A stretch of DNA of 36,467 nucleotides from Ornithinibacillus halophilus (GCF_900129485.1 NZ_FQVW01000031.1:1-36467); one strand, 5' to 3'. Positions 18,343 to 28,043 are shown, counted from the first letter of the stretch. The notes: a model not told the origin generated them from the letters alone. Translations and numbers: made by a program.

Positions 18343-18726
18343 CTATCCTCTTTTAGCACCTCGACCCCCACGTTTAGATTCCGTGTGCTTCTTTAAAGAG
18401 GCTAAACGGTCTTCAGAATCTTTTAGAAAACGGCTCATTTTTGCTTCAAATGATTCAGTACGTTCTCTTGTGCTTCTTTGACGTTGTGGTTTATCCTTAG
18501 CTTTCTTAATAGATAAACCGATTTTACCATCCTTTTCGACATTAATTACTTTTACCTTAACCTCGTCACCTACCGTTAAGTGTTCATTAATATCTTTAAC
18601 ATAGTTATCGGCAACTTCACTAATATGAACAAGGCCCGTTTTCCCTTCTCCAAGCTCTACAAAAGCTCCAAAATTAGTGATCCCTGTTACCTTTCCTTGC
18701 AGCTTGCTGCCTACTTCGATTGACAT
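18343..18726 (-). CDS. yabR: S1-domain RNA-binding protein (YabR, general stress protein 13 family)
   Basis: This 127-residue protein has one S1 RNA-binding domain (residues 3-75): GSKLQGKVTGITNFGAFVEL, KTGLVHISEVAD, and VGDEVKVKVINVEKDGKIGLSI. A basic, low-complexity tail follows, ending in KRGGRGAKRG. Such proteins associate with RNA or the 30S subunit; the precise role is unknown. AAGGAGGAG precedes the ATG. It is the last gene of the yabP-yabQ-divIC-yabR row and is followed by two terminators. Confidence 0.93.
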   Translation of the reverse strand: MSIEVGSKLQGKVTGITNFGAFVELGEGKTGLVHISEVADNYVKDINEHLTVGDEVKVKVINVEKDGKIGLSIKKAKDKPQRQRSTRERTESFEAKMSRFLKDSEDRLASLKKHTESKRGGRGAKRG

Positions 18727-18799
18727 AAAAAAAATGCTCCTCCTTAAGATTTTAAAATCACTACTTACTATATATTATAGCTAAGCGTTGCAAAGTGTG

Positions 18800-19180
18800 T
18801 CAATATGAGGGGTCTTCGTCGGGAATTTTGAAAATTAATTCCCCTTTTTTAGATAAGAAGTAATTTGTACGTGCTATATCTAATATATATGAGTCATTAT
18901 TCAATAATTCAATTTCCTCTTTATACTGAACTTCTAAGTTTTGTAAATGGGTTAACTCTTCTTTAAGCTGATTATACTCTTCTAGTTTTTCTGCATGAAT
19001 CTCTCGTTGTTTAAAATGATAAACGGTTAGTGAGCCAATTATAATCGCAACTAAAATAGCAAAAAATATGAGTCTACGTTTTAACAGTTTCTTTCGTCTG
19101 TTTTGTCTTTCTTGGTAAACATCATACTGTTGCACGTAACTAGGATGTATTTTAGAAACCTTGCTCTTGTTGACAGACAT
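18800..19180 (-). CDS. divIC: Cell-division protein DivIC (FtsB-like)
   Basis: DivIC is a bitopic septal protein that forms a complex with FtsL and DivIB and helps activate septal peptidoglycan synthesis. The 126-residue protein has a basic cytoplasmic N-terminus (RQNRRKKLLKRR), one membrane span (about 36-54), and an external leucine-rich coiled coil (about 60-95) followed by the conserved YILDIARTNYFLSKKGELIF. AGGAGG, encoded by the last codons of yabQ, serves as the ribosome site. It follows yabQ by 4 bp. Confidence 0.95.
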   Translation of the reverse strand: MSVNKSKVSKIHPSYVQQYDVYQERQNRRKKLLKRRLIFFAILVAIIIGSLTVYHFKQREIHAEKLEEYNQLKEELTHLQNLEVQYKEEIELLNNDSYILDIARTNYFLSKKGELIFKIPDEDPSY

Positions 19181-19184
19181 AGCA

Positions 19185-19784
19185 TTACCTCCTCTTTGAC
19201 GAGATATACTTCACCCACTTTATAATTATATTCTTTATTTTACTATAAAATCCTGCAAGATTGTGTAAAAACAGTTTAACTTTATCTGGTAAAAGGCGAT
19301 ATATCAAACCAAAGACCCACTTAATGGGTGCGAAGAGGAGTTTGAAGCAAAATTGAATGACAGTCCATGCCATGCCAACAATAAAAATAATAAAAGCAAT
19401 TAATAATTGTATAAGGTATTTAATTGGTTTATATACTAGCGCAATAAACAATCTTTCAAAAAAATTATAAACCTGTTTGATAATTACAATGAGTCTTTCT
19501 AGTAATCTCTTATAGAAGTTCGCAGCAATTACTTGGTAGGTGGCATATCCAAGTAATGTTGCTGCAAACACATAAAATCTTAACTCTCCTGAATTCACTA
19601 AAAATAATAAATAATAAAGGATAAAGGTTTGAGAGAGCCAAAAACAAACTTCCAGTAAGTAAACTAAAAATTTCTTACTCTTCCAATGTCTGTCGAAACG
19701 GCGAAAGGTATCCACTGCCATACCAAGATAAAAGCCACCTGAAATCATTGTAATCATCGTTAGAAATTGGATATTTAATGTCAT
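19185..19784 (-). CDS. yabQ: Spore cortex biosynthesis protein YabQ
   Basis: YabQ is an integral membrane protein needed for spore cortex formation in B. subtilis, located at the outer forespore membrane. The 199-residue protein starts MTLNIQFLTMITMISGGFYLGMAVDTFRRF in sense, then has about four to five hydrophobic segments (about 6-24, 37-58, 66-85, 117-145) and a basic C-terminus ending SSKRR. Its ATG overlaps the yabP stop (ATGA), so the two are translated together. Biochemical function is unknown. Confidence 0.92.
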   Translation of the reverse strand: MTLNIQFLTMITMISGGFYLGMAVDTFRRFDRHWKSKKFLVYLLEVCFWLSQTFILYYLLFLVNSGELRFYVFAATLLGYATYQVIAANFYKRLLERLIVIIKQVYNFFERLFIALVYKPIKYLIQLLIAFIIFIVGMAWTVIQFCFKLLFAPIKWVFGLIYRLLPDKVKLFLHNLAGFYSKIKNIIIKWVKYISSKRR

Positions 19785-20083
19785 CTAAATAGCTTGCTAA
19801 AGAGCCCTTTAGCTTTCTCCTGTTGGTGTTCATCTACATAGGAAATCTCGTAAATCTTGCCTTTGATAGAGACAACACCTTCACCTACGTCAAGGTTTTT
19901 TAACTGTAAATTATGGCCGCGCACAATTAAATAACCCATTACCGTTTCTAAAAGGAACTCTTCATTATCAAAACTATCAACTTCTTTAACTCCTGTTATT
20001 TCTAGCAACTTTCTGTTATTAATCTTTAATTGATGATCTTGTTGTTGTACTCTGTGATTATTTTCTTTATCATAATAGTTCAT
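19781..20083 (-). CDS. yabP: Sporulation protein YabP
   Basis: YabP is a small sporulation protein of the YabP/YqfC family, made in the mother cell in B. subtilis and needed for normal spore development with YabQ. The 100-residue sequence contains LLEITGVKEVDSFDNEEFLL, LIVRGHNLQLKNLDVGEG and VSIKGKIYEISY, the typical beta-rich core. No membrane segment or signal is present. AAGGAGG precedes the ATG. A weak sigma-E-like element lies upstream, and the gene is coupled to yabQ. Confidence 0.92.
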   Translation of the reverse strand: MNYYDKENNHRVQQQDHQLKINNRKLLEITGVKEVDSFDNEEFLLETVMGYLIVRGHNLQLKNLDVGEGVVSIKGKIYEISYVDEHQQEKAKGLFSKLFR

Positions 20084-20107
20084 ATCCGCTTCCTCCTTAT
20101 CAGTAAT

Positions 20108-20134
20108 ACTTTATGAAAGGAGGGACAAGTATAG
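20108..20134 (-). promoter_or_regulatory. Weak sigma-E-like promoter for yabP-yabQ
   Basis: On the minus strand CTATACT (20128-20134), 12 bp, then CATAAAGT (20108-20115; the sigma-E -10 is CATACAMT). The spacing is about 2 bp short of consensus. It starts right after the rqcP stop, where a sigma-E promoter is expected from B. subtilis. Confidence 0.3.
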
Positions 20135-20136
20135 AA

Positions 20137-20400
20137 CTAGTTGTCCATTATTTTTTCTTCTTTTACTACTTTATATAAAAGTCCTGCTTCTTCTTTTCGT
20201 ACCACTTCTTTTAATGAAGTTACCTCAACTGTCACAAGCTTTTGTCCAAATTTAATAACTAGTTCATCTCCAACAGCTACTGTTGAAGATGCTTTAGCTT
20301 GGTTGCCATTAATTGTTATTCTTCCTTGGTCTGCTACCTCTTTAGCTAATGTACGGCGTTTTATTAACCTTGAAATTTTTAGAAACTTATCTAATCTCAT
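20137..20400 (-). CDS. rqcP: Ribosome-associated quality control factor RqcP (YabO, S4 domain)
   Basis: RqcP (earlier YabO or HslR) binds stalled 50S subunits with RqcH and stabilises the P-site tRNA during C-terminal alanine tailing. The 87-residue protein is almost entirely one S4 RNA-binding domain: MRLDKFLKISRLIKRRTLAK, then GRITINGNQAKASSTVAVGD. It has the family's usual length. It lies 4 bp after yabN. The ribosome site is only GAGAGTGAG, so it may rely on coupling to yabN. Confidence 0.94.
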   Translation of the reverse strand: MRLDKFLKISRLIKRRTLAKEVADQGRITINGNQAKASSTVAVGDELVIKFGQKLVTVEVTSLKEVVRKEEAGLLYKVVKEEKIMDN

Positions 20401-20404
20401 TTTC

Positions 20405-21847
20405 TCACTCTCTTTCCTTTGCTTGATCCCAGTAATAGTCCATCTCTTCTAACGATGTTTTTGTAATATCCTTGCCTTCTTCTTGTAGCTTTTCTTCAAT
20501 ATAAGTAAAGCGAGATTGAAATTTCTGGTTCGTTTGATTCAATGCTACTTCTGGATTGACTTTATAATATCTAGATAAGTTAGCCAATACAAATAACACG
20601 TCACCAAATTCTTTTTCTATCTCTATATCATCTTTTAAAGATATAGCTTCTTTTACTTCTTTGATTTCTTCTTCTAACTTATTCCATATATCTTCTACAT
20701 CATCCCAATCAAAACCTACTTTTGCTGCTTTTTTCTGTAATTTATAGGCCTTTGATAAGGATGGTAAATGATTAGGCACACCATCTAATACCGATTGTCG
20801 TTGGTCGCCTTTTTCCTCTTTCTTCAATGCATCCCAATTTTTATAAACTTCTGCCACTGAATCTACTTGTGTATCCGAGAATACATGAGGGTGTCGATAA
20901 ATCATCTTTTCTGTAATTGATTTGATAACATCATCAACAGTAAAATATCCATTATCTTCCCCAATTTGGCTATGTAACATCACTTGTAGTAGGACATCGC
21001 CAAGTTCTTCTACGATTCCCTCATCATCTTCTTCATCAATTGCATCAATTAACTCATATACTTCTTCAATTGCATATTCTCTTAGTGTTTCATGTGTTTG
21101 AGCTTGATCCCAAGGACAGCCATTTGGCCCTCGTAGGGTTGCTATCACTTCACGTAAACGAGTAAATGTATGTGAGAGGTGCTGTTCTTTTGCTGGTGGT
21201 ACATAGACACTCGTTAGATTGCTAACTTCCATGGAATGATCTAATTCTTCCAATGGTAATTTTATAATTTTCTCTTCTACACTACCAGCTGCTTCTACAA
21301 TGGATATTTCATAGTCCGCTGGTAAATCCTCAAGCAACTGTAGTTTTACTTCTGAGGCAATATAACGATCATATACTTGGGAAAAAATAATGTGTTTCCG
21401 GTAATCCAATTGGCTTCTATTAAAACTGGTTGCATCCACAAACTGGAATCCTTCAATTGGGTCCATTTTTACAGCTGTAAATAAATCATCTAAATAGCTC
21501 TGACCACCAATAATAGAAACCTCTACTTCATCTTGATTTAATAAGAGTTGAACAGTTTTCTCTGCTAACATTGGATGTCCAGGAACAGCATAAAGTACAT
21601 TTTCATGTTTTGCTTCTTCCAGAAGTTCCTTAACGATTTGATCATATACATCAGCAAATTCATTCTCTTGTTCATACAGTTTATCAAAAGAGATAAATTG
21701 TATTTGTTCTTTTTGTAAATCCCTTACTACAGGGTGATCTAGTGTTCGTACAAAAACAGGAGCTTGATGATTTTTTAGCTTTTGATAGACACCTATCGTT
21801 AATTGGCTTATATCACCAGCACCTAATCCAATTATTTCAATTGTCAT
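20405..21847 (-). CDS. yabN: Fused SAM-type methylase fold and MazG nucleotide pyrophosphohydrolase (YabN)
   Basis: This 480-residue protein has two parts. The N-terminus (about 1-215) has the tetrapyrrole-methylase fold, seen in MTIEIIGLGAGDISQLT and YAVPGHPMLAEKTV; its activity here is unknown. The C-terminus (about 225-478) is a tandem MazG domain: EEVYELIDAIDEEDDEG with EELGDVLLQVMLHS, then EEEIKEVKEAI with EKEFGDVLFVLANLSRYYK, giving the ExxE and ExxD metal sites that hydrolyse nucleoside triphosphates to monophosphates. I chose ATG 21845-21847, since AAGGAGG lies 9 nt upstream. It overlaps the end of spoVB by 11 bp. Confidence 0.93.
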   Translation of the reverse strand: MTIEIIGLGAGDISQLTIGVYQKLKNHQAPVFVRTLDHPVVRDLQKEQIQFISFDKLYEQENEFADVYDQIVKELLEEAKHENVLYAVPGHPMLAEKTVQLLLNQDEVEVSIIGGQSYLDDLFTAVKMDPIEGFQFVDATSFNRSQLDYRKHIIFSQVYDRYIASEVKLQLLEDLPADYEISIVEAAGSVEEKIIKLPLEELDHSMEVSNLTSVYVPPAKEQHLSHTFTRLREVIATLRGPNGCPWDQAQTHETLREYAIEEVYELIDAIDEEDDEGIVEELGDVLLQVMLHSQIGEDNGYFTVDDVIKSITEKMIYRHPHVFSDTQVDSVAEVYKNWDALKKEEKGDQRQSVLDGVPNHLPSLSKAYKLQKKAAKVGFDWDDVEDIWNKLEEEIKEVKEAISLKDDIEIEKEFGDVLFVLANLSRYYKVNPEVALNQTNQKFQSRFTYIEEKLQEEGKDITKTSLEEMDYYWDQAKERE

Positions 21848-23429
21848 TATGAATACCCTCCTTCGAAAATGCCTGTAATTTAGAGGCAAATGGTAGCATT
21901 GCTAGTTCTTTTGATGAAAAGGCATGAAAACGAATAAGTAAAATTAAATAAATCATGCCTCCACCAAATACGAGAATAAGTACATAGAGAAATAAACCAA
22001 AGCGAGATATCGCTTCATAGTCTGGTCCAATTCCTAATAAAACAATGAGATAAAGGAACATACTAAAACTTGCTATAAGAAATGCTTTCCAATTAATCTT
22101 TTTCCATATTTTTAATTCAGGTAATTTGCGGTGTAACGCCCAAAGCACAAGAAAACATAACATAAATAAACTAAGGATTGTTGCGAATGCACTACCGTTA
22201 ATTCCGAATATTGGAACAAGTAATTGATTACTCACCCATTTAACAAAAAATGCTGCTACGATAAAAAACGCTGTTCGCTTCATAAAACCTAACCCTTGTA
22301 ATATGGAAGCACCCGTTATGGAAATTGAACAAAGTAAAATTGCTAATACTAAAATTTGTAATGTCGATGTTCCACTCGTATCTTGAAATAGTAGTATATT
22401 TACTAGTGGAAACAAGGTTATTAAACCTATTGTTGCCCCAATTGCTAAATAGAAACTGAGTGAAACAGCACTTGTCACATGTTTATAGACATTTTTTGGA
22501 TCACGCTGAAACTTATCTTGAGAGATTGATGGAATTAATGCAAGTGCAAAAGATGAACCTAATACAGTTCCTAACTGAATTAATGGTTGTCCTCTATCAA
22601 AAACACCTTTTGTTTCCATCGAATCTAGTTTAGAAAGGCCATATTCTATGAGACTCGGGACCAACGTAAATGTATCTGCAAATTGTATGACCAGCAATAT
22701 CATATGATTTAATGAAGCAATAAGTCCAAATACTAGAATTGTTTTTGCATAATACCCCCAGGGAACTGGAGCTAAAGCTAACGAACTCGTATTTTGCTTT
22801 GTGTGAAATTTCCACACAAAAATTAGTAAAATAATAATGGCTATTCCTGCTCCTATAATCGAAGCGACACCAGCTGCTTGTCCTACAGCATAAATATCTT
22901 TTCCTTGTACTGTAACTACCAAAGCAGAAGCAATGATAATAATGACGCGAAATAACTGTTCTCCCACCTGGGAATATGCAGTTGGTTGTATATAATTATT
23001 GCCTTGAAAAAAGCCTCGTAGCATGGAAGTAAATGGAATTAACAAAAATAGGAAAGCTGCCGTTTGATAAGCATGAATTAAATTACTATCTCCTATCCAA
23101 ATCGCAATAGATTCTGCATTAAGATATAAAAAAATAAAAATAGTACCATTTATTAGTAACATGATCGCTAATAAGGGGAAGTAAAATTCACGTAAATTCT
23201 TATTCCCTTTATCTTTTTCAGCTACTATTTTTGATATAGCCGAAGGAAAACCATATAAAGCGAATACAAAAGCTATACCTAATAGAGGGTACACTTGTTG
23301 GTAAACATAAAATCCCATATCACCTGTTAAGTTCTGTAAAGGTATGCGGTATCCGGCACTTAAAATCTTACTAATTAAACCGGCGATAGTCAGGATTAAT
23401 GCTCCTTTAATTATTTTATTAGATTCCAT
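21837..23429 (-). CDS. spoVB: Stage V sporulation protein B, MOP-superfamily flippase (SpoVB)
   Basis: SpoVB belongs to the MurJ/Wzx-type multidrug/oligosaccharidyl-lipid/polysaccharide exporter superfamily and is needed for spore cortex synthesis, presumably flipping lipid-linked precursors. The 530-residue protein has about 14 membrane helices spread over its length. The N-terminal signature includes GALILTIAGLISKILSAGYR and GFYVYQQVYPLLGIAF, and FRVIIIIASALVV follows. The start ATG 23427-23429 has GAGGAA 8 nt upstream; upstream in-frame codons lack a ribosome site. It is co-transcribed with yabN, which it overlaps. Confidence 0.93.
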   Translation of the reverse strand: MESNKIIKGALILTIAGLISKILSAGYRIPLQNLTGDMGFYVYQQVYPLLGIAFVFALYGFPSAISKIVAEKDKGNKNLREFYFPLLAIMLLINGTIFIFLYLNAESIAIWIGDSNLIHAYQTAAFLFLLIPFTSMLRGFFQGNNYIQPTAYSQVGEQLFRVIIIIASALVVTVQGKDIYAVGQAAGVASIIGAGIAIIILLIFVWKFHTKQNTSSLALAPVPWGYYAKTILVFGLIASLNHMILLVIQFADTFTLVPSLIEYGLSKLDSMETKGVFDRGQPLIQLGTVLGSSFALALIPSISQDKFQRDPKNVYKHVTSAVSLSFYLAIGATIGLITLFPLVNILLFQDTSGTSTLQILVLAILLCSISITGASILQGLGFMKRTAFFIVAAFFVKWVSNQLLVPIFGINGSAFATILSLFMLCFLVLWALHRKLPELKIWKKINWKAFLIASFSMFLYLIVLLGIGPDYEAISRFGLFLYVLILVFGGGMIYLILLIRFHAFSSKELAMLPFASKLQAFSKEGIHNDN

Positions 23430-23462
23430 AAAAAATTCCTCACTTGCCAGTAATCTTTTCCT

Positions 23463-23471
23463 ATTATAGCA
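23463..23471 (-). promoter_or_regulatory. Extended -10 promoter upstream of spoVB
   Basis: On the minus strand TGCTATAAT lies 34 bp before the spoVB start. No -35 is recognisable at 17 bp. The site looks like a sigma-A extended -10. B. subtilis spoVB is sigma-E dependent, and I see no clear sigma-E element. Confidence 0.4.
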
Positions 23472-23561
23472 CACCGATTCTAGATTATCGCTTTAGGTAT
23501 TAGGGGATTCTAGTTTGAAGTGAAGCTTAAAATCCACTATCACCTTTTTTACATATAAACC

Positions 23562-23601
23562 AAAAATGGGCAAAGATTAGCATCTTGTACTAATTTTGCC
23601 C
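23562..23601 (-). terminator. Rho-independent terminator after spoVT
   Basis: On the minus strand GGGCAAAATTAG and CTAATCTTTGCCC form a long stem (one bulge) with a 9-nt loop and run into ATTTTT. It separates spoVT from spoVB. Confidence 0.82.
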
Positions 23602-23616
23602 GCTCCATTTGAGTTT

Positions 23617-24153
23617 TTATTCCATTTGCTTTGCTAAAAAGCTTGCTGCTGTTTCAATTGATTTTTGTTCAACATTACTAAGCTTCTCTCCATCTTTAGA
23701 AAACATGATGACACAACCTATTGGATCTCCATTAGCAATAATAGGACTTATACAAAGCGAATTTACTTCTTCTTCTTTTCCTTCTAAAATCTCCACTTTG
23801 GATGATTCAGTTTCCATAACTAAGGTCCGGCCTTCGATTGCCTTTTCTAACTGTTTACCAATATTTTGATTTAAGTAATCCTTTTTCGATTCTCCAGCTA
23901 CTGCGATAATTTCATCACGGTCACATATTAATACTGGATAATTTAGAGAGTCAAACAACGCTTGCGCATATTCGGTTGCAAAGTTTCCTAGTTCATTGAT
24001 TGGAGAGTATTTCTTTAAAATCACTTCGCCTTCTCTGTCAATAAATATTTCTAATGGATCTCCTTCACGTATACGTAATGTTCGTCGAATTTCTTTCGGG
24101 ATGACTACTCTACCTAAATCATCAATCCGTCTTACAATTCCTGTTGCCTTCAT
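23617..24153 (-). CDS. spoVT: Stage V sporulation protein T, AbrB-family regulator (SpoVT)
   Basis: SpoVT tunes sigma-G-dependent transcription in the forespore. The 178-residue protein has an N-terminal AbrB-type swapped-hairpin DNA-binding domain (residues 1-50): MKATGIVRRIDDLGRVVIPK, then EIRRTLRIREGDPLEIF. A GAF domain (about 56-178) includes YPVLICDRDEIIAVAG and SPIIANGDPIGCVIMFS. Length equals the usual SpoVT. GTGAGG lies 10 nt before the ATG. It is followed by a terminator. I did not find a convincing sigma-G promoter. Confidence 0.96.
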   Translation of the reverse strand: MKATGIVRRIDDLGRVVIPKEIRRTLRIREGDPLEIFIDREGEVILKKYSPINELGNFATEYAQALFDSLNYPVLICDRDEIIAVAGESKKDYLNQNIGKQLEKAIEGRTLVMETESSKVEILEGKEEEVNSLCISPIIANGDPIGCVIMFSKDGEKLSNVEQKSIETAASFLAKQME

Positions 24154-24401
24154 TCGTATGAAGCCTCACTTTCTATGATGATTTTTGGAGCTTTTATCTG
24201 TCTGAAGCTTAGCCTATTTTGTCACACTAATGGTGAAAGAGTTTTCGGTTTTTTATTGTTTCAAAAACCTTCTTTTAAGTATTAACACAACTATTGCTTT
24301 TCTTTCCTTATCCTTTCTTTATGGGTAAAAAACACCAGTTGTGTTCTAATAGTATAAATCATAGTAGCATAACTATACATAAAACCCATGATTATCCTAA
24401 A

Positions 24402-24442
24402 GAAAAATCCCTACCTTTCCAAAATAGAATAAGTAGGGATTT
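24402..24442 (-). terminator. Rho-independent terminator after mfd
   Basis: On the minus strand AAATCCCTACTT and AAGGTAGGGATTT enclose a 12-nt loop and run into TTTTTC, a few bases after the mfd stop codon. Confidence 0.85.
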
Positions 24443-24447
24443 GTAAA

Positions 24448-27400
24448 CTAACGATTTACTTTTTCAAGTTGTTCGATAAAGCTTTTAATAACCTCATATC
24501 GCTCATGAATTTTGTTTCTTTCCGGTCGATACGTAATTTTTAATTTTGATTGTTCTGTCCCTAACAAAATACTACGTCCGTATTCATTAGCGAGTTCAAA
24601 TAGTTTAGCCCCATCAATCTCTTGACTACGTTCTTCTGTTAACAACAATTCAATCTTATTATTCTTCTCATGAACACTCTCCACTTTTTCTTTTTTAGCC
24701 ACCCGTTTCAAATCGGACACAATAAACAGATGCTCTACTTCTTCTGGATAATCACCAAACCTATCAATTAACTCATCTCTTAATGACTCAATATCCTCTT
24801 GTGATAAAATAGTTTGGAATTGTTTATACATATCAATTTTCTGTTTCTCATCATCAATATATGTGTCAGGGATATAAGCATCAATTGATAATGTAAGCTC
24901 TGGCTCAAATGGCTGAATTTCTTCTATTTCTTTACCTGCCTTACGTGCTTCAATAGCTTCTGTTAACATTTGATTGTACATATCAAAACCAACAGAATCA
25001 ATAAAGCCATGTTGTTGAGCACCAAGTAAGTTTCCAGCACCTCGGATGGATAAATCACGCATCGCTATTTTAAATCCAGAACCCAATTCAGTGAATTCCT
25101 TAATTGCCTCTAACCGTTTTTCAGCAACTTCTGTTAGCACTTTGTCTTTTTGATAGGTGAAATAAGCATAGGCTACACGATTAGAACGTCCCACTCGACC
25201 ACGTAACTGATAGAGTTGGCTTAATCCCATTCGGTCAGCATCATAAACAATTAATGTATTCACATTTGGTATATCTACACCCGTCTCAATAATTGTTGTA
25301 CTTACTAATACGTCATATTCACCTTCAAGGAAACCAAACATGACATTTTCTAATTCTGATTCATTCATTTGTCCATGAGCAATTGCAATTTTTGCATCGT
25401 CCACAAGCATTCCGATATCACGAGCTATTTTATCGATATTTTCCACTCGATTATATAAGAAGAAGATTTGCCCACCACGTGCCATTTCCCTTTCTATCGC
25501 TTCCCTAATTAAAATTGGATTATATTCTGCTACATAAGTTTGAATAGGAAAACGGTTTTCAGGTGGAGTTTCAATAACAGATAAGTCTCGAACCCCTAAC
25601 ATCGACATATGTAAAGTACGTGGAATAGGAGTTGCGGTTAATGTTAATACATCAATATTTGATTTTAATTGTTTTATTTTTTCTTTATGTTTAACACCAA
25701 ATCGTTGTTCTTCATCAACAATTAATAACCCTAAATCTTTATACTCTATATCTTTAGATAGTATACGATGAGTCCCAATAACAACATCAACCAAGCCTCG
25801 TTTTAATCCTTGAATGGTTTCTTTTTGCTGCTTAGCTGTTCTAAATCGGCTTAATAAACCTATATTAATTGGATATTCTTGAAACCTTTCTCTTACGGTT
25901 TCATAATGTTGTTGAGCTAAAATAGTGGTAGGAACAAGAATAGCTACTTGTTTTCCGTCCGCAACTGCTTTGAATGCAGCACGTATCGCAACTTCGGTCT
26001 TCCCATAACCAACATCACCACAAAGGAGACGATCCATTGGACGTTCTTTCTCCATATCAGCTTTAATTTCTTCTATACAACGAAGCTGATCTTCTGTTTC
26101 TTGATATGGAAATGATGTATCAAATTCTCGTTGTAACTCACCATCAGGAGAGAATGCATATCCTTTTCGAGATTCACGCTCTGCATATAACTTAATTAGG
26201 TCATCAGCTATGTCTTCAACAGACGATTGAACTTTTCGTTTCACTTTCGTCCATTCACTGCCACCTAATTTATAAAGTTTCGGCTCTTTCCCTTCTGATG
26301 CCACAAATTTCTGAACTAAATCAAGCTGTTCAATTGGAACAAAAAGTTTATCATCACCTGAGTACTTAATTAACATATAGTCTTTATGTTTATTATTCAC
26401 TTCTAACGTTTCTATTCCAAGGTAACGACCAATTCCATGATTTGCATGGACAACATAGTCACCAATTTTTAATTCCTGATAGTTCTTTATACGTTCAGCA
26501 TTTGATATCTTTTGTTTCTTTCGTGGTCGTTTACTTTTCTTTTTAAATAGTTCATTTTCTGTTATTAAAACTACTTTATGCATCGGCATTTCAATACCAT
26601 TATTTAAGTTACCAACTACAACTGTTGGTTTTTCAACTGGAAGTTCTAGCTGATTCGTTAAATCTGCTTCGATGTCATAATCATCTAAAATCGACTGAAT
26701 TTTTTCTGCACGCTTATTATTTGGTGCAAAAACAACTACTGAAAAATCACTTTTCTTCCATCGCGTGAGCTCATTTTTGAATAAATGCATTTGTCCATGA
26801 AACTCCTGCATTGCCCTTGCAGAGAGATTCACAATATTTTGTGGTTGAGTATTTGGTATATGCCTCAAAAATACTGAAAAATAGAGACGTTGACCATCCA
26901 TTCTTTTCCATACAGAATTCCAATCAAAGGAAAAATTGCTGTCAGCTACTGCTTTGTTTCCTTCTAGAAGGCTACTATACCACTCAGCCTCTTCCATATC
27001 CAAATTGGTTGCAGTTTCTTGAATTCTACTCATTTCATCTAAAATGACCAATCCATTTTCTGGAAGATAGTCTAACAAACTAGCAGGTTGATCATAGAAA
27101 AAGCCAATATATTTATACATCTCTGGAAAATGCTCAAAATCTTTTAATCGTGATATATCACGTTCAATCTCTCCTACTAGAATCTCTTTGGCTTCAGATT
27201 TCTTTAGCTTTTTTAATGACTTAGCAAGTGCCGACTCTAATCTTTGAGCACCAGATAAAAAATCAGAATTCGTTAATAATAGCTCCGTTGCTGGCCCTAC
27301 TTCAACTTGTTGTAGTTTATCTAATGAACGTTGTGTTTCTGCATCAAAGTATCGAATGGAGTCAATCTCCACATCAAATAATTCAATTCGTATTGGATGA

Positions 27401-27966
27401 GGTTCTGTCACTGGATAAATATCAATAATTCCACCTCGAACACTGAATTCACCGGGTGTCGTAACCATAGAAACCCGTTCATACCCCATGTCCACTAACA
27501 ATGCTAAATAGCTATCAATGGAGATTTCATCGCCAACATTAAATGGTAACTGATATTTACTCCAATAGTCTTTCGGGGGCAAGATTCGTTTAACTGCTGC
27601 GATTGGTGCAATAAGTATTCCTGTTTTATTTTTTGTCCATTCCATCAATGCTTCTATACGTTGACTTCTTAGTTCTGGACTAGCAATTGCAATTTCAGAA
27701 GCAATCAATTCATTTACTGGATACAAATGAACATGCTCTTCACCCATTAAATTTACTAAATCATCATACAACGTTTGTGCTTGCACCAGTTGATATGTAA
27801 CTAATAGCAAGGGACGGTTAGTAGATTCTTCTGTCAAGGAAACTAGTAGGCTTCTTGCAGACCCAGATAAGCCAGCAATTAATTGTTCTTGCATTCCATT
27901 TGATATTCCATTTAAGATGGACTGAATATCTTCACTCGATTGTAAGTATTGATTTAAACCTTTCAC
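24448..27966 (-). CDS. mfd: Transcription-repair coupling factor (Mfd)
   Basis: Mfd removes RNA polymerase stalled at DNA lesions and recruits UvrA. The 1172-residue protein has UvrB-like N-terminal domains (about 1-350, with VRGGIIDIYPVTEPHPIRIE), the CarD-like polymerase-interacting domain (about 495-570, with GDYVVHANHGIGRYLGIE), and a RecG-like motor. Walker A is CGDVGYGKTEVAIRA near 650, the DEEQ box is near 752 (VDEEQRFGVKHK), and motif VI lies in YQLRGRVGRSNRVAYAYF. A C-terminal UvrA-inhibitory domain follows. The start is GTG (27964-27966), with GGGGG upstream. Length is normal for Firmicutes. Confidence 0.97.
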   Translation of the reverse strand: MKGLNQYLQSSEDIQSILNGISNGMQEQLIAGLSGSARSLLVSLTEESTNRPLLLVTYQLVQAQTLYDDLVNLMGEEHVHLYPVNELIASEIAIASPELRSQRIEALMEWTKNKTGILIAPIAAVKRILPPKDYWSKYQLPFNVGDEISIDSYLALLVDMGYERVSMVTTPGEFSVRGGIIDIYPVTEPHPIRIELFDVEIDSIRYFDAETQRSLDKLQQVEVGPATELLLTNSDFLSGAQRLESALAKSLKKLKKSEAKEILVGEIERDISRLKDFEHFPEMYKYIGFFYDQPASLLDYLPENGLVILDEMSRIQETATNLDMEEAEWYSSLLEGNKAVADSNFSFDWNSVWKRMDGQRLYFSVFLRHIPNTQPQNIVNLSARAMQEFHGQMHLFKNELTRWKKSDFSVVVFAPNNKRAEKIQSILDDYDIEADLTNQLELPVEKPTVVVGNLNNGIEMPMHKVVLITENELFKKKSKRPRKKQKISNAERIKNYQELKIGDYVVHANHGIGRYLGIETLEVNNKHKDYMLIKYSGDDKLFVPIEQLDLVQKFVASEGKEPKLYKLGGSEWTKVKRKVQSSVEDIADDLIKLYAERESRKGYAFSPDGELQREFDTSFPYQETEDQLRCIEEIKADMEKERPMDRLLCGDVGYGKTEVAIRAAFKAVADGKQVAILVPTTILAQQHYETVRERFQEYPINIGLLSRFRTAKQQKETIQGLKRGLVDVVIGTHRILSKDIEYKDLGLLIVDEEQRFGVKHKEKIKQLKSNIDVLTLTATPIPRTLHMSMLGVRDLSVIETPPENRFPIQTYVAEYNPILIREAIEREMARGGQIFFLYNRVENIDKIARDIGMLVDDAKIAIAHGQMNESELENVMFGFLEGEYDVLVSTTIIETGVDIPNVNTLIVYDADRMGLSQLYQLRGRVGRSNRVAYAYFTYQKDKVLTEVAEKRLEAIKEFTELGSGFKIAMRDLSIRGAGNLLGAQQHGFIDSVGFDMYNQMLTEAIEARKAGKEIEEIQPFEPELTLSIDAYIPDTYIDDEKQKIDMYKQFQTILSQEDIESLRDELIDRFGDYPEEVEHLFIVSDLKRVAKKEKVESVHEKNNKIELLLTEERSQEIDGAKLFELANEYGRSILLGTEQSKLKITYRPERNKIHERYEVIKSFIEQLEKVNR

Positions 27967-28043
27967 TTAAATAACCCCCAATTGATGCTTAACACCTTCG
28001 TAAATGCATGGCTTTTCAATACAGCGTTTTTTCTAAATAAACA

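Noticed and set aside
24154-24200. Possible sigma-G promoter before spoVT (CATCATA)
   Set aside because: The -35 is poor at 17-18 bp and the start would fall on the ribosome site.
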